From: Glossina fuscipes
Lineage: Eukaryota > Arthropoda > Insecta > Diptera > Glossinidae
Reading direction: 5' to 3'
Assembly (NCBI RefSeq): GCF_014805625.2
Contig: NW_023998514.1
Span: 78,304-142,303 of the forward strand
Length of the DNA: 64,000 nt
Shown: in pieces, positions 45,583 through 58,395 of the stretch
Numbering within the stretch: position 1 is the stretch's first letter
Layout: each line of letters starts with the position of its first letter
Program-made: the position numbers and the translations under genes
Notes under the pieces: model-generated
Databases searched by the model: none
What the model saw: only the letters and a program-made list of their open reading frames with translations
What the model was told of the DNA's origin: nothing

Positions 45583-46389
45583 TTAAATTAATAATACCGG
45601 CAAAAATAAGATGATAAATGCAAACACCAATACACACACGCACCAGGAGGAGAGAAGCCACCTACATGACTTACGAAATGGAATTTGCATTGGCCATTCC
45701 GCTCTCTTTTTGGTCATTGACAAGAGCAGACCTATGCTCGGATTGATGAGATATAAAACAGAAATGTTTAATAGAAATATGAACACACACAACAAGAAGT
45801 GATGAGTGTATGGAGATTATAATAGTAAGAATGGCTAATGAAGATTTAAAAATCACTTGAATTCAATTGTAAGTTGTGATAAGTTACAATAACCCGGAAA
45901 ATGCGATAAAGAAGTCGAGTGAATTAAGTGTATTCTTTTGTGATGTCAAATTAAAGACAATTCGGTTGGATGAATAAGGAAGTCTCACCTGCTTAGGTCA
46001 AACGTTGTAACAGAATGGATTGAATACGCAAAGCGAGCAAGTAAGTGCCACAATCAATAGAACATTAGGTTGAGGCTATATTACGCACACCTTTTCTGTA
46101 ATTGTGTGATCCAAGAAAAATAAATTTTTTTGTAAGGACTTCTGGCAAGCTGCTGAGGATACTCCATGCGACTTCGATAAAATAATATTCCATTTTTTTG
46201 GAATTTTTTCAAGTTCTTAAATACTATAAGAAGAAAGAAAATAAACTTTTGAAACAGTATTTGAAGAGTGTGTCTGCGTATGATTCTTATATTATATGGC
46301 TAGGCATAGTTTTAAGTATAGAATCACCAATGCTATTGCAGATATACATAAAAGATACAAGTAACAATTCGAATTAATCTCAAATATTT

Positions 46390-47530
46390 GTTTAAGTTAA
46401 CTTAACCTTAAAAGTCTCTTCGGTTCCTTCAGTGAAGTTGTTTAGATTTCTGCAAACAACTCTAAATGGGTTAAACAGCTCATAATTATATTTATATCGA
46501 CTTAACTTAATGAACATAAAGTGCCTAGAGAAGCGGTTCGGGACACTAAAGTTTATCTCTCAGGACATTAGCTTATGCGGACGAGTCAATAGCATCTAAA
46601 TAAGAAGGAAACACCAAGAATAAATCTATGTTTCTCAAGTGATAGTAAGGCTAGCAGAAGAAATCTATTTTCATAAGGACGCAGGGAAACAAGAGAGTCC
46701 CAACCCTAATTCTTAATGACGGACACCAAGAATTGCTTTTGAACTGATACAATTGAGTCTACAGAGCATACTCAATACTTATACAATAAGTAAAAAGGGA
46801 AGCGAGAGGCACAGAGTTTGAAGATCAATAAGTCAGTATATGCGACGTCCGTGTAAGAGCCACTAGAAAAAGTCTTGAAATCATGGCAAGTAAATTCAAA
46901 GAGATTCGTGACAGTAGATCTTCCCTTCCTAAAGCCATGCCAATGGAAAAATATAATATTTGATAGCAAAAACTAAATACTGAATAACAATTCAGTTTTT
47001 TAGTATAGTTTTCAACGTGATGTCTATTTTTAGATTTGTGAGTTAGAGTAAGGAAACTTTTCTCACAATAAAAGGAAAAACACGTGGCTTCAAGGACTGA
47101 TTAAAAATCAGCCACAGCTCGACAAAACGTGGTGGAATCCCATGAGGTCAGGGCGAACAACTATATTTTACAGATCTCACACTTTCTGAAACGGCATTTT
47201 CTGAAATGACCAATTTAGGAATCGAAATCGAATTATTTATCGGCTGCGGATAGTTGACAATTAAATCGGAATTAGCAATTGAAAATTTTCGACGAAAGTA
47301 TTCAGCAAAGAGATGGGAGGTTTTAATATCATCGGTGGACTCAGAGCCATTGAAAGAAAGGTGCGAGAGACATATTGGAATCTTTCTTTTGCAATTGACA
47401 AACTTAAAAAAATATTAAGGGTTAACAAGCAGTGAGGATTTTATCAACTGGAGGTACTCGCAACAATATAGGCGCTTTCGATAATTAAATCTACGCCACA
47501 TCTCTGCGTCTATAATTAATAATCCGTACT
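46390..47530 (-). pseudogene. RT of CR1-like copy H
   Basis: From 47500 downward on the minus strand: HLSFNGSESTDDIKTSHLFAE, DQSLKPRVF (47120), HGFRKGRSTVTNLFEF (46930), then a deletion and the C-terminus (RIRVGTLL, SASLTIT, FSRHFMFIKL, YELFNPFRVVCRNLNN at about 46480-46430). Each block aligns with copy D by eye. The first Asp block survives as DVAYTDL; the YADD box is deleted. It faces copy I head to head. Confidence 0.7.
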
Positions 47531-47536
47531 ATATAA

Positions 47537-48410
47537 ATGATTCTATTGACCAAATATTCCAAATGTTATGATTTCTCTGCAGAAGAAGATTCGAGGTCGT
47601 TAAAACATAGTTGCGTGCCCGGGTGTTACGGCATTCCGTTATGTATTCTTATGTCGTGTGTCGTGTCTTTAATTATGTTGGCAAAGTTGCTATTTGGTTT
47701 CGTTGTACAAGAGTGGGAGTAGACAGCTATTAGTGAACTACAGAGGTACCGCCATGTTGATCATTATATTTAAACTCTTTGAAAGTATTGTCACTAAAAA
47801 ATTAGTATTCCGTGTCAACACACCTTCCTTGAGGGCAGATCAACTGTTACGAACCCATTAGAAATTACTTTGCATATTTTCACGCCGTTTTCCTGTGCCT
47901 CACAAACGGACATCCAAATTATGCACTTTAGTAAGGCGTTTAATAGAATTAATCATAACTTACTGCTTTTTAAACTTCAGCTCAATATCTTGTGCTTGTC
48001 TTTTTTCTATTTTATTACCAAACTTTCTCTTCTATTTGTAACCGACAGCAGTTTTTCTCTTATATCTAGGAAGAATTTTTTGTCGTACGAAAATGCTTAT
48101 TGGCCTGTCTATATTTAGACATACATAGAATTTATCGAATTCTTCCTTAATTCCCTTGTGCTGTTATACCATAGTAATCCAATCCATACACAGTGCTTCG
48201 CTTTATTAATTATTGTGGGGGCGGTTGCAGTTCGGATGCTTGTGTACTTCTGTTATATTCTGCGATCGGAACTTTTCGGGGTTCGGGCATCAATGTGGGG
48301 ATGTAAGTGCAGATTTTATGGGTCAAACTGTGTTCTAGTACGTAGAAGGAGTGCGAAGCTTTCATGCATTTATTAAAAAGTTTATGCGATTTGCCCAAGG
48401 AAAACATTTT
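47537..48410 (+). pseudogene. RT of CR1-like copy I
   Basis: Plus-strand blocks: SLKHSCVPGCYGIPLCIL (47600), VNYRGTAML and KLFESIVTKKLVF (47730-47810), then SQTDIQIMHFSKAFNRINHN with LLLFKLQ (47890-47980), the first RT Asp region. The C-terminal piece YVEGVRSFHAFIKKFMRFA is at about 48330-48395. The YADD box is missing. Its 5' end lies within a few bases of the 5' end of copy H on the opposite strand. Confidence 0.65.
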
Positions 48411-48414
48411 TTTT

Positions 48415-49190
48415 TTGGATTGACCGATTTAGATTTAACCAGATATGTATTTAATTGGCAGATTACAGGATCAGAATTGTGACGATCGCCATGTGATGTA
48501 CGGAAAACAACTGATTAAATATATGTTGTTGATTTTAACACTGACATTCCATCAAGGCGTAACACAGGTACCGTGAGAATAACGGAGTACCCGACGATTT
48601 AAAGAATACAAAATGGTGATCGTCGGTGGCATTTGTTCATTTCTTGATTGATTGTTTTATTATATGAATTATTCTTATATAGTAAAAAAAAAGTCAACCA
48701 AAATGCTTGCGTTGGCATTAAATGTTTTGTTTAACATGGTATCCATTGGTTGTGAATTATTTATGAGTTTTGTCATTCGAAATTTATTTTAAAATAAAGC
48801 AAAAGGAAAGGCAAATTTGACATTTGTGTGTTTACAAATCAACTGATACAATATGACTATTAACTTTTATGTTCTTTTATTTTGTATATTTACATATGAA
48901 CATATGAATATAACTAGAAAGAATAGTGGTTCAAAATGAATTGAAAGCCAAAAGTTTGTGCTTATATAAATAAAAGCCGACAATTTAATTTTCACAAAAC
49001 ATCTTAAAGAGGATTTATTCTTTATGGCTTCTACTTCAATACAATTAAATTTGAGAGTACAGCAAATATGCCTATACATATTTTCTCCCTCGTTCGAGTT
49101 CTTTTTTTGTTTCTGCATAATAGCTTTTGTTTAGTGCACTATCAAATATGGAAAACCGAAAGCGGTATTTTCGACATATTTTGCTTTTTC
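48415..49190. other. No gene recognised
   Basis: AT-rich spacer; the minus-strand frame 48867-49118 has no domain. Confidence 0.35.
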
Positions 49191-49196
49191 CTTTCT

Positions 49197-49360
49197 AGAG
49201 ATTTTAGTGTTGAAGACACACGTTCTGGAAAGTCACTTGAGGAAAGGAAAACAAAGGCATCAAGAGACACAAACCGCCTGATTACAACCCGTGAGGTTGC
49301 TGAGAGATTAAATTTATCAAATTCGCTGGTTAATAACCACGTGAAAGAAAGTTGCTTTTT
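49197..49360 (+). pseudogene. Mariner transposase HTH fragment
   Basis: One frame reads RDFSVEDTRSGKSLEE, then LITTREVAERLNLSNS and VNNHVK. This is the linker and second HTH of a mariner transposase (RSGRPxE ... TTREIAExLNxSxxTVxxHL). No ITRs or catalytic domain lie nearby. Its sequence differs from the mariner at 40.3 kb. Confidence 0.65.
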
Positions 49361-50513
49361 ATGCTGACCAAAAAAAAGTGCAATGACTTTCCGAGGCAAC
49401 TTTGTTGATACGGAACGTTCGTAATAATTTCTGTGAAATACCACGGAGATACTAATTTATCTGAAACACGCGTGGTTCTTAATAAATTCAGTAATCTTCA
49501 TTTTTATTACTTTGTCTATAAGTATAGAAATTGTCAAAGGCAAATTTTAATAATTTAATATGAAGACATTGCCATATAAACATGGCCGTCAATTTCCTAG
49601 TTTCACTTTTGGAATAAATGTTGAATCATTCTTAGTTGTCTCTGATATTATCCAATAAAGCGAATTTCTTCGTGATTTTGGCTCACTTTTGATGCAAACT
49701 TACTTTATCCCTTATTCTGAACGCACCCGCTGATCGATCACTACCCAAATATTTCTGCGAAACAACGACAAAACCCGTCTTGCTACTTTTGGTTAAGGCA
49801 CAAATATGGAGACTTCAAAAAATGTGACGTACTTGTGATATTCTTTTTAGCAGTTTACTTTAATTGCAACGGCGGAATGTAATGCCGCGGTATGAAAGAA
49901 AAAATTGTCAAAATGAAAGAAAATATAAAATAAAAGTCTATCGACAATGAAAAAGAAATTAATCGCAATATTCTTTTGCAATATTGTAGAAAGTAAGCCT
50001 ATGAAAAAAATTGTTTTTTATTTAAATGATTGAATTTATCAATCATTTTTATTAGATTTTGATGTGAAAGACTATTAGTAATTTACCTTCAATTCGCTCC
50101 CTTTTTTCAATGCATTTTAACTTCCCTTACTTTTCTTTAGCGCGAAACTGACATTGAAGAATTTTGTTCAAGGTACGAAATTTTATTCACAGTGGCAGAA
50201 AAGATAATAAACAAACAGAAGTACAAACGTTATGATAGTCGAATTATAACCGTGCCAGAATAAGGCTGCAGTAACAAACATCACAAAGTTTTTTTCTTTT
50301 TTTAATTATATATGTAGTACCAGCTGCTTGTTAGTGTTACAATATTAAGCAAATCCATCCTCAAAGCCTATTGAAGGAAACACCATAAAATTTTTCCTTG
50401 ACGGATTCCATATGATAGTTTCCTGAAATCAAAGCAAAAGATCCAAAACAACACAACATGCAATATTTAATGACATGGTGTTAGACAAAATATTGATAAA
50501 CCCTCTCTAATAT

Positions 50514-50650
50514 TCATGAACTTTTCTTATGTGGTCTCGAACGTAGTCTCGGAGAATATTCAGGGTGCCGTAAAATTTTCCAGCCTGAGCTGAACATAAT
50601 TTCGTTGCCGGTTTTTGCGGAATATGGACGGGCATACGCGAATTTCGTAA
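50514..50650 (-). pseudogene. Mariner transposase catalytic-domain fragment
   Basis: The minus strand reads YARPYSAKTGNEIM and GWKILRHPEYSPRL, matching the mariner stretch between the second Asp (xDNARPH) and the third (GWExLPHPPYSPDL). The Asp residues themselves are lost. It is short and isolated, in the opposite orientation to the fragment at 49.2 kb. Confidence 0.45.
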
Positions 50651-50654
50651 TATT

Positions 50655-51895
50655 CATCTGTTTTTTCTCCCAAATCCCGCTTTCGATTTTGTACTGCATT
50701 TTCGTTCAAAGCCGACTTAATCACACCTGTAGTTGCAGCTGCTTTTTTTTTTTTGGTAAGCAGCGCAGTACTGGGAATGACATCCATCTTTGTAGATTTT
50801 GATATACACTGAGAGACAACCTGTAAACAATTGAAACTTATATGGTTCAAACACCTAAATCTATTTAACATCTACATCTGAAATTTCGGGAAAGTTTAAT
50901 GCGTGAGTTTTATGATTGATCCAATTTCAGCGGAACGAATTCATTTGCACGCGTAACATAAACACATATGTGGTATTGCTGCTCTTTGCCCTTTCGATCT
51001 TAAACATATATTAATTATTCATGTCAATTGTGCTCGTACAAATATACTTAAACGTTTGCCTGATTTGTTCCATACATGTGCCTCCTGTGGAAGAAGCAAA
51101 ACTAAGGCGGGAGATTATCCAATTTTTTGTATTTCTGCATAAACATTTACGTATGAATTCGTCATTCTAAATGCACAACGTTTTGCGAACGAACTAGGAA
51201 ATGGCACTCTTCGATGGAAGTGAATTATTGTATTTAAAAAAAAATTTAAAAATAAACTTGAATTGATTTATTCAATTTCACAAAAACAATTAACTAAGAA
51301 AGTCCATAAAAATAAATTTAATCTATTGGTGTTTCCCTGATTTGAAAATCGTTTATATTGCAACGTATTTGTAAAAACTCACTATTTAAATATATGTCGC
51401 ATTAAATATTTCTAAAATTCGTTTGTGAAATGAGCGAAGTGGCGAAAAATAAGATACATAAAAATGTCAATATGCAGAGTACATTTTTGAGTTTCATTGC
51501 CTTTGTCCGATCTCTTGACTGCTACATACTGGCGCACATTCGGTGCGGACGAGCGGATCAGACAATCTTTTAAAAGAACAAATTTAAAATCTTGCGAGTT
51601 AACAAAAATGCAAAAAATTTTTTATATCCCCCTTATTCGTTAAAGAATGTCGTAGGCTCAGTAAACATGTAAGGTAAACAGAGACTAACATCGTATAATT
51701 CGCTTATATCAATGAATGAGAACTGCTAAGCGAGTATCAATTATAGTTTCCGACCAGATGCTCACTCCACAGCGCGTAAGATTTTGGTTTAATCTACCGG
51801 CCACGCAAGAAAATATGAAAGCGGATTTTATAATTCGGTGTGTGGTCGGATATATTAATGATTGACATGCTCGATACTTCAGTTGCACACAAAAA
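50655..51895. other. No gene recognised
   Basis: The minus-strand frame 50560-50871 is Lys/Thr rich without domain. The rest is AT-rich. Confidence 0.3.
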
Positions 51896-51899
51896 AAGC

Positions 51900-52110
51900 T
51901 GATTTAAGTGCGGTTTACAGTTGGGCATTAGTGAGGTGGCCAAGTTTGCTACGATTTTCGCATAAATTACGTTGGGCTTAAAAATAACCGTGTACTATAT
52001 TTCATAAAAGTATGTCAAAAATTGCGACATGCAAGTTGAGCGCAAAAATCGGATGGACAGACAGCTTAGATCAATTTAGAAAATTATTGTGAATCGGTCG
52101 ATAAAAGAAA
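51900..52110 (+). repeat. Dispersed repeat R1, copy 1 (short)
   Basis: It contains gtcaaaaattgcgac and ggatggacagacag followed by gtgaatcgg, shared with 62340-62890, and partly with 55370-55990. Family unknown; such blocks are common in fly intergenic DNA. Confidence 0.5.
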
Positions 52111-52114
52111 GGTA

Positions 52115-54620
52115 GGGCCCATCCCAGGTGCTCCTAGGTGTTGTATAACTCTGCACAAATTTAATACATTCTTGTATCACAAGTTGTGTAAGTATAATGA
52201 ATATGGCTACTTGAAAGCAATTTTGCATAAACGGAAGTCATAAAAAATTGGTGAAAATTTATATTCTTTGTGAGCAACATCGTACGATTTAAATCGTCTA
52301 TTTTACTATTTTGGTAACTCACAGTATTGTGTTCTAGTGTGAATTTTGTTTTCTCACCAAACAAATTACGATCTTTGCGTATGGCGGATTTGCATTTGTG
52401 AAAGGGCGAAGGCTTTCAATTAATTCAATTGAAGGTTTCGTTTGAAAACAGCTGTGACTCCTATATTATTTCCACGTCTACATATATTTTATTAAGAACT
52501 GATTGCTTAATTTTTGTCGATTGGGAGTCTACTAGACACAAGGTATATTCGAGACATTGGTTTTGTAAGGATATTGAGATTCATTAAAAAAACTATTTGA
52601 CATACATAAAAACAGCGGATCTCTTTCCGGATTATATAAATATAATGTTACGTCGAAACTCTCGTAAAAAATTTTTCGATGATTAGTAAATCGAGTTTAC
52701 TCGATTGATAGGCAATACAATTTAGCGTTTTCCGTGCACCAAATAATATTTTTTAATATCAATATATTTCTATCAATATTCGCACTATTGAAACTTGCCT
52801 ACAATACGTCATACAAATTGCATGTACACAATTCTTCAAAGTTTTAAATTGCACTAAGAGTACTAAACTAATGTACGCTTCTTATTTTCAACAACTTGGT
52901 TAAGTGCGCGATTTAATATTTTTGGCTGATACTTTTTTGTCGTTTTGTTTCCTTCTTAAAGGAGAAGAGATATGACCATGTGAATTGATATGTTACACAT
53001 TGCCGGATGATTTATAAAAAATTATGTGATGAAAATTCGTAATTTTCAAATGTCGCCGACTACAAATATTTCTACATATTAAGTTTAGCTTTTATGATGG
53101 GGCGATCCCGTACCGCAGAATTTAACAATTGGATTCGAGAAATAAATAAATAAAAATTCAACCAAGGTTATTTCTGGTACATTCTAATTAAGTGAAGTAA
53201 TTTCTTATATCATTTAAAAATTCAAATCAAGAGAACTCGTTTCTTATATTCTCTGCTTGGTAAACCCTGTTGTTAGCATACTTCATCGACCGAATCAACA
53301 AAACGACAGCCATACCAGACTCAATTGTTAATGTCCCAAAAGGAATTATCCCTTTGACTGCCCTTTATGAATTACTATGGCTTGAGTGACAAAATAATGA
53401 TTTCGATAATCCATTTTTACCGAGCACATCCCAATACAATTTGCATATACTATAGAATTCCCAAACATTTGCAAACATATTTAAAGGAATACTAAAGCTA
53501 AGCAATTGAATGAATACTTAACATGAGATGAATCGCTTCACCGTCATTTATAGCCTTTTGATTCAACGATAAAAATAATTGGTAGTTTATTGTGTTAAAA
53601 TAAAATGTTGGATGAACGAATAACCTACAGACGATCCCTGTTCAGTAAAATAATTTTTTTACATAAAAACGCTTACAACTTTTTATGTTATTGTTGTCAA
53701 TTACAGCTTTTATTAAACGCGAATGACATTGCGCCTATGTTAGTGGATATACGAGTAAAATTGGATATAGGTAGATGAAGAAAATTTTATTTTCTCACGA
53801 TGCCAAACATGTTTGCCGAACTGTCGCCTATACACTACTACTTCTGAGATATCTGTTGACAACATCATACATTCTGTAAAATATATTCATTCATTTTCTT
53901 CTTGCTGAGTACGAGAGGTTGGATGAGACTTTTGACGCCGCTAACCATTTTCAATTCCACTCAAATAATACCATATTTAACAGCTAAGAATAAGAATAAT
54001 TCTGAAATATTTAATACTTTTAAAATGACCAACTATGCGTATAGCCATCGACATCATATTTAACAAAGTCCAGACAGTACTCACGCAATTCACTGCACAC
54101 GGATATTAATTATGGTTTACATTTTACATGTTGTCAATATAGTCAAATGACAATGGTTTTTTGTTGCATGTTTTCATATGTTTTCAGAGTCATCATACAG
54201 GTATTAATTCTTCAGCAAAGAACGTTATAGTCGGCCAACCCTTAGATACACCGCTTTGCCTAATCCTGTAGTAAGTTTGGTAATAATTCAACAACAATTA
54301 TGGTAATAATTCAACAACAATTACACATTATTTTCATAGCTTATCTTCATGAAGACCCGCAGGAGGATGCCTCATCACATAATGTGATCTAAATTCAGCA
54401 AATTTGATTTACTTACGAAAAATATTTTTACTTTTGTTATACATTTATATATTTAAATGACCCATTAGGTAGAAAAATTAATCTGGTAATATAAACAAAA
54501 AGAATTATAAACTGAAATTGAAATATTTGTACTAAATTAAGAGTAACAACCAAAGTTAGATCCACCACTTAAGTAGCCAGAATTAGATGTTAAACAATAT
54601 AAATAATCGCAATGAACAAT
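52115..54620. other. No gene recognised
   Basis: AT-rich. A 23-bp direct duplication ggtaataattcaacaacaat... lies at 54279-54323. No domains. Confidence 0.35.
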
Positions 54621-54639
54621 TCATTCCCTACAAGTATGA

Positions 54640-55199
54640 GAAAAAGGGGGAAGGGGGCCTTATCAAGACTGTGTAGAGAGCTTTCGCAACATAAGGATCA
54701 TCAAATTCCTTTGACCACTTTTTAATGAACCCAAAAGCATATTTGCATAGAACCGATTTCACATGAAGATTAAATGTCAGGTTCCTATCAAAACCAAACA
54801 AATTAAATGACAACACTCACTGCAAAGGCTCACCATCTAACTTAAACATATATATATACAGAGACACACACTTACATTTCTTTACATTCAACGACGTCCC
54901 AATTACCTTACGCAAGGTAACAGGCACAACTGATGACTAACTTTGCCAAATACCTTACTAAGTTCAATATAAATAACATCTGTTTGTAGACCAAACTCGA
55001 ATGAATCAAAGACGTGGTAAGCAAATTCTAAGAGACTAGCAACCGTAGATTTTCCGTTCGCAAGGCCATGATGGCAAGACGAGATAACTGATCTCTTTGT
55101 AACAAATTTTGCCAACAATTTAGGCAAAGTACTTAATTTCGCATTCCCCCTGTAATTATCAATTGACTGTCTACTGCCTACGGTAAAAAATCCGTCCAT
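54640..55199 (-). pseudogene. RT of CR1-like element (copy J)
   Basis: The frame 55199-54903 contains NYRGNAKLSTLPKLLAKF, HHGLANGKSTVASLLEFAYH and LQTDVIYIELSKVFGKVSHQ, the RT fingers and first Asp region (usual YTDFSKAFDKVxH; the Asp is changed to Glu). After a deletion that removes the YADD box, SLNVKKCKCVS and FDRNLTFNLHVKSVL then FDDPYVAKALYTVLIRP (54816-54628) give the thumb. A mariner end lies about 40 bp beyond its 5' side. Confidence 0.72.
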
Positions 55200-55240
55200 T
55201 CCCTCTTAAAGGCTGCCCTTTATATATTATATATTATATA

Positions 55241-55336
55241 GCATAAATCTGAAATTGTTTAATCGATGCTTTACGAGAAATCTACAAGTGCAGCCATCTA
55301 CCGAAAAAATAATGGATTTCTTTTTCCCCAAACTAA
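55241..55336 (-). mobile_element. Solo 5' end of a mariner (96 bp)
   Basis: This is the reverse complement of 40335-40430 of the full mariner with few differences (…ctttacgagaaatct…, taatggatttctttttcccc, aaactaa at 55336). Only the ITR and adjacent 5' UTR remain; the rest of the element is missing at 55240. Confidence 0.88.
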
Positions 55337-55369
55337 TATGTTAGGATGTAAAAAATAGGCGTTTGTGCT

Positions 55370-55990
55370 CGAAATTCACTATCACTAATTTTTTATTTAA
55401 ATTTCTACTATGGACCAATTTTCATCCTAAAGTATTAAATATTGTACGTTTCTCTGAAAGGTTAACAATTCACGATAAATCTTCTATGGAGTGGTGTTCA
55501 AGAAATAGACAAGTGTGGTTCAATAAATGAACAAATGTTCATCGGAAACCTTAACAATCCTGTCTCTATGGTATACGGATTTACATTTCCTGACAATCCT
55601 TATGCGTTGAAAGTGGATCTAAATTGTCCAAATTAGGTAAAGTTAACTTGTTTATCATTTTCACCAGGAAATATTGAAAATTATACTTTTTTACTTCATA
55701 AAGATTCAGTTTCCGTACAAACGCTTATATGAAAAAACTACCCCAGCCGACACAAACTTTTCATATCAGGTTTGAATGTCGAAATACTATTACTCAGCGA
55801 GCTTTGTCGAAAAATTTTAAAAATTGAAATATTTTCCCATATAACGATTTTTGAAAGTAAGGTTTTATATGAGGCGTGATCGAAAAAATGGACCGATGTG
55901 AACCATTTTCAATAGCATTCATACTTGGGTCAATATGCGTCAGTGTACCAAATTTAAATAAAATGTTTCAAAAATTGCGACTAGGCAGTG
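55370..55990 (+). repeat. Dispersed repeat R1, copy 2
   Basis: It parallels 62340-62890: aatttctactatggaccaat, tttcaccaggaaatattg, cccagcc-gacacaaa, tgtcgaaatactattact, ccatataac and a final ccaaatttaaataaaatg-ttcaaaaattgcgac. No coding capacity was recognised. Both copies are in plus orientation. Confidence 0.65.
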
Positions 55991-56039
55991 TTAGATCCTT
56001 AAGTGTCCGTCATTTTAAGCTCCGTTGTGCTTGCTAATT

Positions 56040-56800
56040 AATAAAATAATAAAGGTAATCACCTAAACATAACGTCGACAATTGGCTAGTGAAATACAAA
56101 GTAAATAATTTAAACAGTTTATAACATTAACATCAAGGTAAACGTGTTCTTATTCAATAAGTCTAAGTAACATGCAACAGCTCCGCACGGATCTGATGAT
56201 AAGTGATAATTTTCAATAAGGTTCCAAAATCAAAGAAATATTCGCTGGTAAGCCGGCGAGTTTATCCCGGCAATAGAAAATTGGTCCACCGAATTGGAAT
56301 CAGAGTAGCCGACTTGCTGTATTTAATCGATTCTACAATTTTCAATGCAACTAAGTTATTTATGTGCTCTACAACTTTTTCTTTAACTACACGGGCGAAA
56401 AAATTTCGCTGCAATTGCAAATTTTTTTTCTTTTTATAACGATCAGGATAATGCTTGCAGAATTATGCTGACTAATATGTTAAAAAACTATTTATGCTTT
56501 GGTACGTGTATTACATCTTTACCCGGAAGAGAGAGTCAGCGTATGACAACAACCACAATTGCATTATCGTTGTATGTTCTATTCTATTTCACAATTTAGG
56601 GTAATTTTTCCGTTTGCTCTATGGTACCTACGTGTTTTAATGCTGATCAATAAAGGCGATCAATGCGTACGCTTAACAACATATATACACAACTTATTTG
56701 TTTACTACATTCCTTATATGCACAAATCATTTTAAAAGTTTACTTAGTTTTTGATAGAATAGTATAATAATAATAAAATAATAATAATAATAATAATATT

Positions 56801-56832
<32 letters not shown>

Positions 56833-57175
56833 TTTTTAGTCTAAGAATTCAATTCATTAGTCTAAAATTAAAATAATAATAATAATAAAATAGTCTATTT
56901 TCCAACGTTGACGGGTAAACACTGTCTCTTCATTTTTCGGTTCTCTCTGTCATTCTTCCTTCTTTATCCGTTTACGTTGACTTTCACACATTACGAATTT
57001 GCAATTAATCATTAAAGCAGAATGATATAACGCTCCTACTAGTAGTCTTATATTACATGTGTTTTATATGGTAACTGTGTGGTTAAATATGTTTCATTAT
57101 ATGCAGTTAAAGCAGAAAGAAATTAAAAAAGGAATTGCTATAGACTTGGTAGGTACTTCTTAAGATGATTCTTAC
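56040..57175. other. AT-rich region with microsatellites; no gene recognised
   Basis: A GC-richer block at about 56230-56320 has a minus-strand frame GYSDSNSVDQFSIAGINS behind an AG, but no donor. The (ATA)n/(TTA)n region at 56763-56830 can form a long hairpin and runs into the 59-bp repeat shared with the RLP24 intron. Confidence 0.35.
56830..56890. repeat. Second copy of the 59-bp repeat
   Basis: 59 bases identical to 23621-23679, starting atttttttagtctaagaat. Confidence 0.85.
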
Positions 57176-57179
57176 ACAC

Positions 57180-57470
57180 TAACTTTGTTTTATCGCTAGA
57201 AATTTCAATAGTTACATTAGGGTTGTTTTTCTTTATTACTTTGTAAGGACTATATATAGAGAGGCTCATTTCTTCTTGTACGGTTTTCTAGTAGGAGTAC
57301 TATATCTATTTTTAGCCACATGATTCACAAAATTTAATACAGATTCTTTGAACCATTCGGCAAAATCAACCAACAGTACGGTAAAATTGAAGTTTTACTT
57401 TTGCATTTCACCAAAGTATGGAGATGTTGGAGGACTATTTTCTTAGTCAGTTTCATCATTAAGGCATTTC
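57180..57470 (-). pseudogene. Gypsy-type integrase C-terminal fragment
   Basis: The minus strand reads LLVDFAEWFKESVLNFVNHV, AKNRYSTPTRKPYKK and LSIYSPYKVIKKNNPNV with TIEISSDKTKLVCKNHLKKY. This is the C-terminal GPY/F-like region of gypsy integrases (usual GPYxVxxxNxxNVxI). Stops separate the pieces. No LTR was found. Confidence 0.55.
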
Positions 57471-57737
57471 CAGTGGACAATTTGTAAATTAGACTAGTTC
57501 AAAAACAGGTCTTTTAATTCTGCTTGTAACATTGCCTGAATAGATTATTCTTGGCTTAGTGCTGGCAGAACGCTTTAGATCGGCTAGAAACGATCATGTA
57601 AATAAGTTAAGAAAAAGTTCTAAGTGGGGCACATATGTTTAGAATAAATAAATACGCAAAGGTAGCATTTTATGGCTAGACTGCATGCTATCAGTAAAGA
57701 AATTACCCATGATATATTGCATGTGCCTTGATTTGAA

Positions 57738-57995
57738 ATGAACAGTAATGTTTCCGATATTGCTGAGTCGGTTGGTAGCAAAACAGTTACAAACAAACCG
57801 GCAAGTCCATCGGTTTTAAGCTACGCTGAAGTGGCAAGGGTATCTCCGCCCACAGCCGCCAGTCACTCTAATCAAGTGCCATCGCCTAAAAGTAATGAAG
57901 TGAAAAATAAGTCATCCTCTCCTCCTGGCTGTTCGCGTGTGAATGCTGGTCACCAGACTGGGCAAGTCTCACAAGCTGCCGGTACAAGGGCGATA
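57738..57995 (+). pseudogene. ORF1 part of CR1-like copy K, cut by assembly gap
   Basis: The open frame begins NSNVSDIAESVGSKTVTNKP, then SPSVLSYAEVARVSPP and SSSPPGCSRVNAGHQTGQ, the middle part of ORF1. It is the least degraded version of this segment in the window, with no stop before the gap at 57996. The PHD finger is absent on the 5' side. Confidence 0.8.
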
Positions 57996-58395
57996 NNNNN
58001 NNNNNNNNNNNNNNNNNNNNNNNNNNNNNNNNNNNNNNNNNNNNNNNNNNNNNNNNNNNNNNNNNNNNNNNNNNNNNNNNNNNNNNNNNNNNNNNNNNNN
58101 NNNNNNNNNNNNNNNNNNNNNNNNNNNNNNNNNNNNNNNNNNNNNNNNNNNNNNNNNNNNNNNNNNNNNNNNNNNNNNNNNNNNNNNNNNNNNNNNNNNN
58201 NNNNNNNNNNNNNNNNNNNNNNNNNNNNNNNNNNNNNNNNNNNNNNNNNNNNNNNNNNNNNNNNNNNNNNNNNNNNNNNNNNNNNNNNNNNNNNNNNNNN
58301 NNNNNNNNNNNNNNNNNNNNNNNNNNNNNNNNNNNNNNNNNNNNNNNNNNNNNNNNNNNNNNNNNNNNNNNNNNNNNNNNNNNNNNNNNNNNNNN
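57996..58395. other. Assembly gap, 400 N
   Basis: Exactly 400 undetermined bases lie inside copy K, between ORF1 and its 3' UTR. Any translation across it is meaningless. Confidence 1.
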
